47,339 bases of DNA from Firmicutes bacterium HGW-Firmicutes-7. Its GTDB lineage: Bacteria > Bacillota > Clostridia > Lachnospirales > Vallitaleaceae. Positions 43,004 to 47,339 of this stretch are shown one piece after another (within the stretch, counting starts at the first letter, position 1; each line of letters begins with the position of its first letter). Made by a program: the position numbers and the translations under genes. The notes beneath the pieces were generated by a model. That model did no database searches. It saw only the letters and a list, made by a program, of their open reading frames with translations, and was not told the origin of the DNA. The DNA is taken from positions 1-47,339 of the forward strand of contig PGZO01000031.1 of NCBI GenBank assembly GCA_002841375.1, given 5' to 3'.

Positions 43004-44902
43004 ATGAAAATGCAACCAAAAGCACATGTAAAAGTAATACTTTTAATATTAATAATAAGTCTACTAATACCAACCTATACACCAACGTATGCAGCAACAA
43101 ATGATGCTGCAATTACGCTAAATAAGCTTGGCATATTATCAAATATAAAGGATAGCGAATTGTCCACGAGATTAAATCGCTTGGTTGGATTGACAATGCT
43201 GTTAAAATCCTTAGGATATACTGATGCAGATGCAAAAAATGCAGCGAACAATACAATATTTAATGATGTAAAAGATGATTATGCATGGGGAGTAGGCTGG
43301 GTGAATATTGGTGTAGAGCGAAGTATTACGACTGGAACAACACAAACTACCTTCTCACCAGGGGCTACATTAACCAAAAAAGAATTTGTGGCATATACAC
43401 TTAGATTACTTGGTTATGGCGTAGTAGAGTCTTATGAAGAATGTGATAAATTGGCAATGGAAGCTGGACTCATTGACTCAAAGTCAGATCTTAACGATAG
43501 TTACTTTACAAAAGGGGATGCGGCTCAGGTTATTTATGATGCATTAAGTTCAAAACTTAAGAATGATGCAAATATTACGCTAATTGAGCAAATGATAGCA
43601 GATGGCATTATAATTAAAGAAGTCGCAATGAAGCAAGAAATCAAAGGTATAAATGAAGTAGGGGTGGGCACAGTAACACCAATTTCTAATACTTATTTAG
43701 AAATAAATTTGGCTAAAGCAGTTGATACAGTTAAGACAAGTGATTTCTCTTTAATAGATGAAGATGACAATGAGGTAGATATAAATCAAGCGGATCTATA
43801 TAATAAGGGCCGTACAATAATCCTTCGGACAGATAAACAAGAAGAAGACTTCGTACATGTATTGACCATCAACCATTGGCAATATACATATGAAGCATTA
43901 CCAGATGAAGATACGAAACCAAGATTATTATATGTAGATGTTCTTAGTAATACCAAGCTTAGATTAGTATTTAGTGAAGCCATGAGTGAAAGAGCATTAG
44001 ATGAAGATTATTACTCAATAAACAGCTTGACAGTTAAATCTGCAGCGTATGAGCTGGTTAAGCTTTATACAGATGAGGATGATGAGGATTATTATGAAGA
44101 GGATTATTACGACGAAGAAGATATAGAGGTTATTGAGGATGAAGATGAATTTGAACTTGTTATGACAAATATCATTCTAACCACTTCCACACAAACGAAG
44201 AATAAAAGCTACCGAGTTCTAGTTAAGAGCTTGACAGATTTATCAAGAAATAAAATCAATACAAGTTATGACTATGAATATTTTACTGGTGACAGGAAGG
44301 ATACGGTAAGACCTAGACTAGAGGATGCTTACGCCATTAGTCAAACGAAAATTGAGCTTAGTTTTTCAAAAGACCTTGATAAAAGGTTGGCAGAAAAAAT
44401 TGAAAATTATGAAATTGCTGGGTTAACTATAAAGAAGGCAATACTTGATGAAGACCCATCGATTGTATACTTAATAACTTCCGAGCAGAAAGAAGATCGT
44501 AAGTATAAGGTTTATGTTACGAATGTCGAGGACTTACAAGGTAAAGTAATCGATTCATCACATGATACGGAGACTTTTTATGGCAAAGGGCGCGACGATG
44601 ATGAACCAAGATTAAAGTATATATATCCTATATCCAATACAAAAGTAGAAGTAGTTTTTAATGAACCAATAGATGAAGCTACAGGTTTAATTGAATATGC
44701 GTATTATTTTGGAGAAGAGTTAGGATATGCAGTTGATGTGGAGAAAGATGAATATGAAACGGACGGGACTGTGTGGATTATTACAACCAATCCTCAACAA
44801 GATCAAGCGTATACACTTACAATTAGAGGCTTGCGTGATGTGGCAGGTAATTTGATAGATGAAGATTATAGTGAAGGATCATTTATTGGCACGCCTGAAT
44901 AG
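43004..44902 (+). CDS. SLH-domain surface protein with Ig-like repeats and acidic insert
   Basis: A 632-residue exported protein related in design to the 758-residue neighbour. The signal peptide ends near PTYAA. A degenerate SLH region spans about 35-200 (DVKDDYAWGVGWVNIGVERSI and FSPGATLTKKEFVAYTLRLL are the best matches). Ig-like (Big_5/SbsA-like) repeats cover about 220-630 (TKLRLVFSEAMSERALDEDY, TKIELSFSKDLDKRLAEKI, TKVEVVFNEPIDEAT). One repeat carries an insert very rich in Asp, Glu and Tyr (about residues 355-390: DEDDEDYYEEDYYDEED), likely calcium-binding or flexible. AAGGAG lies 8 bp before the ATG. Confidence 0.85.
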   Translation: MKMQPKAHVKVILLILIISLLIPTYTPTYAATNDAAITLNKLGILSNIKDSELSTRLNRLVGLTMLLKSLGYTDADAKNAANNTIFNDVKDDYAWGVGWVNIGVERSITTGTTQTTFSPGATLTKKEFVAYTLRLLGYGVVESYEECDKLAMEAGLIDSKSDLNDSYFTKGDAAQVIYDALSSKLKNDANITLIEQMIADGIIIKEVAMKQEIKGINEVGVGTVTPISNTYLEINLAKAVDTVKTSDFSLIDEDDNEVDINQADLYNKGRTIILRTDKQEEDFVHVLTINHWQYTYEALPDEDTKPRLLYVDVLSNTKLRLVFSEAMSERALDEDYYSINSLTVKSAAYELVKLYTDEDDEDYYEEDYYDEEDIEVIEDEDEFELVMTNIILTTSTQTKNKSYRVLVKSLTDLSRNKINTSYDYEYFTGDRKDTVRPRLEDAYAISQTKIELSFSKDLDKRLAEKIENYEIAGLTIKKAILDEDPSIVYLITSEQKEDRKYKVYVTNVEDLQGKVIDSSHDTETFYGKGRDDDEPRLKYIYPISNTKVEVVFNEPIDEATGLIEYAYYFGEELGYAVDVEKDEYETDGTVWIITTNPQQDQAYTLTIRGLRDVAGNLIDEDYSEGSFIGTPE

Positions 44903-45259
44903 TATTTTATAAGTTTTATAATGAGCAATTCGACATAAAATTGCAGAAAATACACAAGATACTAAAAAAATTACAAAATATAATAAACATTTTTTTCCAA
45001 GGTTATTTACTAATGACTAAAAAGTAGATATAATATAGGAGTAGTTGTTTTTGTGACAAATAGTTGAATGAACGAATTAGAAAAAGCTTTGATTAAAGGA
45101 ATTTAAAACGTAGTATTGTGGAGAAATGAAGGAATAACTGGTAGTTTAGTACCATGGTAATGCAAGGTTTCATTTGTGTATAATACTATATATGGTTATC
45201 ATGCATAACAAACTGTAATATTATGTATAAATTATAAATAATAAGGGAGCGTATTAAAT
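44903..45259 (+). promoter_or_regulatory. AT-rich gap with promoter for the downstream module
   Basis: No gene is seen. GCAATT/AATTGC (44925-44944) is a weak hairpin after the SLH gene. TTTACT (45006-45011) and TATAAT (45029-45034) with a 17-bp spacer are the best promoter, giving a leader of about 215 nt. A second TATAAT lies at 45179-45184 without a good -35. GTTAT/ATAAC near 45194-45208 is a small hairpin. Confidence 0.45.
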
Positions 45260-45898
45260 ATGGAAAGGCTTGGAACTTCTTTAATGGATATGGAAAAAAT
45301 AATGAATGGTATTGAAGGGATTAGCTCATCAAAGATTGTCCATGATGATTATGGTGAAATTGAAGAAATACATATTATTGCCGACCAGAACAGGGGAGCG
45401 AAACAAATCTCTCGTGATATACAATCCTTACTTATTGCAAAGTATGATGTTAAGGTTGATCATAAGAAGATCAGTGTTGCACAAATTAGCTCGGATGAAA
45501 AGTCTTCAAAAGACCACAGATTTTCTATTAGTGCAATTGGTTATTGTCTGATTGAGAATCTTGTTGAAATAAAAGTGTTATTAAAAAAAGATGAAAAGGA
45601 ATTTGAATCTACTGTTCAAGGACCTAATTCAAGAAATAATATTTATCGATTATTTGTACAAGCCACATTAGAATGTGTACATAATTCACTCGGAAGAAAT
45701 GATGTATTTATCGTAGAAGACATAGCTAGACTGAACGTTGCAAAACAAGAAGTAGTGAATATTGCTATTTCCTATATTTCTGGAATTGGGGAGGAGCTTC
45801 TTGTAGGTTGTGCAATACTTAAAAAGGATGATTACGAGGCCATAGTTAGGGCTACTTTAGATGCGGTTAATAGAAAAGTAATTCATCTTGCCATGTGA
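45260..45898 (+). CDS. Protein of unknown function next to micropeptide and HD-GYP genes
   Basis: A 212-residue soluble protein without signal peptide or spans. The N-terminal 75 residues (GISSSKIVHDDYGEIEEIHI, KQISRDIQSLLIAKYDVKVD, HKKISVAQI) look like a compact alpha/beta unit. The later parts seem to contain two similar beta-beta-helix units (VEIKVLLKKDEKEFESTVQG...ATLECVHNSL and VNIAISYISGIGEELLVGCAIL...ATLDAVNRKV). I believe related proteins occur in other Clostridia, but I know no function. AAGGGAGC precedes the ATG. It is 105 bp upstream of the micropeptide. Confidence 0.8.
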   Translation: MERLGTSLMDMEKIMNGIEGISSSKIVHDDYGEIEEIHIIADQNRGAKQISRDIQSLLIAKYDVKVDHKKISVAQISSDEKSSKDHRFSISAIGYCLIENLVEIKVLLKKDEKEFESTVQGPNSRNNIYRLFVQATLECVHNSLGRNDVFIVEDIARLNVAKQEVVNIAISYISGIGEELLVGCAILKKDDYEAIVRATLDAVNRKVIHLAM

Positions 45899-45911
45899 TA
45901 TTCTCTAGGTC

Positions 45912-46000
45912 GGTTTTGATTTTCATTGTTTTATAAGCGAAGCGATATAGCCTGCTATCATTAGCGAACGTAGCAGAGAAAACCACAAGGGGGCTATATC
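45912..46000 (+). promoter_or_regulatory. Structured RNA leader that pairs with the micropeptide ribosome binding site
   Basis: GATATAGCC (45944-45952) pairs perfectly with GGCTATATC (45992-46000), which contains the end of the AAGGGGGC ribosome binding site and stops 2 nt before the ATG. Inside, TGCTA (45953-45957) pairs with TAGCA (45971-45975). GGTTTT (45912-45917), outside the 9-bp stem, can pair with AAAACC (45979-45984) inside it, a pseudoknot. It matches no riboswitch class that I recognise. The fold can mask the start signal, so it may be a ligand, temperature or protein switch. Confidence 0.5.
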
Positions 46001-46002
46001 AA

Positions 46003-46083
46003 ATGAAAACTAAAGCAATCGCATTAATTATGACTATAATGTCATTATTATTAGCATCTGGCGCAACTCGTAGCTGGCACTAG
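46003..46083 (+). CDS. 26-residue exported micropeptide
   Basis: Sequence parts: MKTKAIALIMTIMSLLLASG, then ATRSWH. This is a short basic N terminus, a hydrophobic core and a small polar tail, like a signal peptide or a pheromone precursor. AAGGGGGC lies 9 bp before the ATG. It sits 105 bp after the 212-residue protein gene and 42 bp before the HD-GYP gene, in the same direction. The start and ribosome binding site are within a conserved-looking RNA fold, which supports real translation. No AgrB-like processing enzyme or RRNPP receptor is in the window, so a signalling role is only inferred. Confidence 0.6.
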   Translation: MKTKAIALIMTIMSLLLASGATRSWH

Positions 46084-46125
46084 TAAGTAATAAACCGGCC
46101 TAGATTATATAAAGGAGGTCTACTG

Positions 46126-47339
46126 ATGAAAGGAATGCCAATGAAGCTTAAGGTATATATTACAGGTATAATTCTAGTAGGAATTACTGCGGTATGCTTT
46201 GGCATAAAGGCTTTGACGTTAGAAACGTTGCCTACAATGGTTTTTTTTTCCGTGCTTATCATTGTGGCTGAATCAGTAGCAATCCAACTAAATAATAAAA
46301 TATCTATTTCTGTAAGCTTCGGGATTGGGCTTGCTTCAGTTTTGATATTCCAATCATATGTAGTAGCAATTATCGGATTTCTTCCAATGATTTTTAGTAT
46401 TCAATCTGTGGAAGGAAAAATAATGCATGTTTTTAACACCCCATTTATTAAGAGAGCATTTAATGGGTGCGCGTTTGCAGTTTCGTTAGCGATGGCAAAC
46501 CATGCTTATATTTTGACAGACCGATATTTCCAAGACGTACATTTTAACGGCTTTAATATTCCTGGTATTTTTATGCTTGTAGTGATATTTAGCATTTTTG
46601 ACGCAGGAATTTTTATTGGTTTAGTTTCTCTACTAGAAAATAATTCTTTTATTAAAATGATCAACCAAGAAACTTGGCTCATATTCATTGTTGATTTAAT
46701 TGCTATTGCACCGCTTGGCATTTTAATTGCTACCATTCACAGCAAGTATGGGATGTTTGCAGTCACACTATTTTTCGGACCACTATTATTAGCAAGATTT
46801 TCGTACAAACTCTACATAGATATGAAAAAGATGTATTCAGAAACAATCTTAGCACTATCCAATGCGATTGATGCAAAAGATCAATATACAAGTGGCCATT
46901 CCCATCGGGTGGCACAACATGCTGTTGAAATATCAAAGATTATGGGCTTTAGTGAAAGCAAGGTTGATACAATTCATAAAGCGGCTATATTGCATGATAT
47001 TGGAAAGATAGGCATTGATGATCAAATACTTAATAAAACTGGAAGATTAGAGGATGCAGAATTTGTTGAAATAAAGAAGCATCCAGAAATTGGCGCAAAT
47101 ATTCTTATGCAAGTTGCCAATTTATCAGAGGTGGCAAGAATAATTAAACACCATCACGAACGTTACGATGGTACGGGGTATCCTGAGGGAATTGGTAAGG
47201 AACAAGTGCCAATGGAATCTTATATTATTTCGATTTCGGATGCCTTCGATGCCATGACAACAGATCGGCCTTATAGAGGGGCAATGGATAGTAATGTTGC
47301 CATTCAAATTATCATAGGCGAGTCGGGAAAACAATTTAA
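46126..47339 (+). CDS. Membrane HD-GYP domain phosphodiesterase (3' end beyond the window)
   Basis: The frame is open for 404 codons and runs off the window. About seven membrane spans fill residues 8-225, with no recognised sensor domain name. An HD-GYP domain follows from about 240: SGHSHRVAQHAVEI, ILHDIGKIG (metal-binding His290/Asp291), and HHERYDGTGYPEGI (GYP at 351-353). HD-GYP proteins hydrolyse cyclic di-GMP, and the key residues are intact. AAAGGAGG lies 7 bp before ATG 46126. The final TTTAA in the window is out of frame, so the protein continues. Probably co-transcribed with the micropeptide. Confidence 0.92.
   Translation, partial: MKGMPMKLKVYITGIILVGITAVCFGIKALTLETLPTMVFFSVLIIVAESVAIQLNNKISISVSFGIGLASVLIFQSYVVAIIGFLPMIFSIQSVEGKIMHVFNTPFIKRAFNGCAFAVSLAMANHAYILTDRYFQDVHFNGFNIPGIFMLVVIFSIFDAGIFIGLVSLLENNSFIKMINQETWLIFIVDLIAIAPLGILIATIHSKYGMFAVTLFFGPLLLARFSYKLYIDMKKMYSETILALSNAIDAKDQYTSGHSHRVAQHAVEISKIMGFSESKVDTIHKAAILHDIGKIGIDDQILNKTGRLEDAEFVEIKKHPEIGANILMQVANLSEVARIIKHHHERYDGTGYPEGIGKEQVPMESYIISISDAFDAMTTDRPYRGAMDSNVAIQIIIGESGKQF

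Noticed and set aside
46080-46262. A 60-codon minus-strand frame near the HD-GYP start
   Set aside because: It overlaps the first spans of the HD-GYP gene and the micropeptide stop, with no ribosome binding site.

Overview
The window is about 47 kb of AT-rich, low-GC DNA. It has AGGAGG-type ribosome binding sites, consensus sigma-A promoters, Rho-independent terminators and a few TTG starts. An S-layer (SLH-domain) locus, MecA, a CAP-domain wall protein and a paired PurBox point to a Gram-positive Clostridia-type Firmicute, possibly a relative of the Lachnospirales. I cannot name a species. No rRNA, tRNA, CRISPR array, prophage or complete insertion sequence was seen.

Layout. (1) 1-6300: a GntR/UTRA regulator, a DUF1858 redox-disulfide protein and a complete branched-chain amino-acid ABC transporter (livJ-H-M-G-F). 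The receptor gene is cut off from the rest by its own terminator. (2) 6300-9730: a CBS/ACT protein and mecA on the minus strand, then purA behind a candidate PurR box pair. (3) 10022-22607: an eight-gene MoxR/DUF58/VWA cluster with an ABC-2 transporter, a large exported protein and a coiled-coil protein with a Gly/Gln/Glu tract. It looks like an envelope assembly or remodelling machine. (4) 22693-26466: a rhomboid protease, an unrecognised protein and an unusual three-domain protein: a degenerate family-4 uracil-DNA glycosylase fold, a flavodoxin-like domain and an SCP2 domain. (5) 26467-27760: a small accessory patch with a 99-bp near-perfect hairpin, a complete AbiEi antitoxin, and a chimeric remnant joining the start of AbiEii to a piece of a DUF1016 (YhcG-like) protein. 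(6) 27749-31151: a CAP/SH3 wall protein, a soluble orphan histidine kinase, a HIT protein and murG. (7) 31476-44902: a cell-surface locus with four SLH proteins, a beta-propeller protein ending in a copper-amine-oxidase-N-like domain, and a TolC-family protein, which is unexpected in a one-membrane organism. (8) 45260-47339: a 212-aa conserved-looking protein, a 26-aa exported micropeptide whose ribosome binding site lies in a predicted RNA structure, and a membrane HD-GYP protein cut by the window end.

The least explained parts are the leader/micropeptide/HD-GYP module, the three-domain UDG-flavodoxin-SCP2 protein, the TolC-like protein inside the SLH locus, and the MoxR cluster. Several short palindromic repeats are scattered between genes: a GGTTATAGTGTC family, an AAAGGGGACTGTCCCCTTT palindrome and the 99-bp hairpin. 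Where a long open frame begins upstream of a good ribosome binding site, starts were moved to the codon that the site serves.
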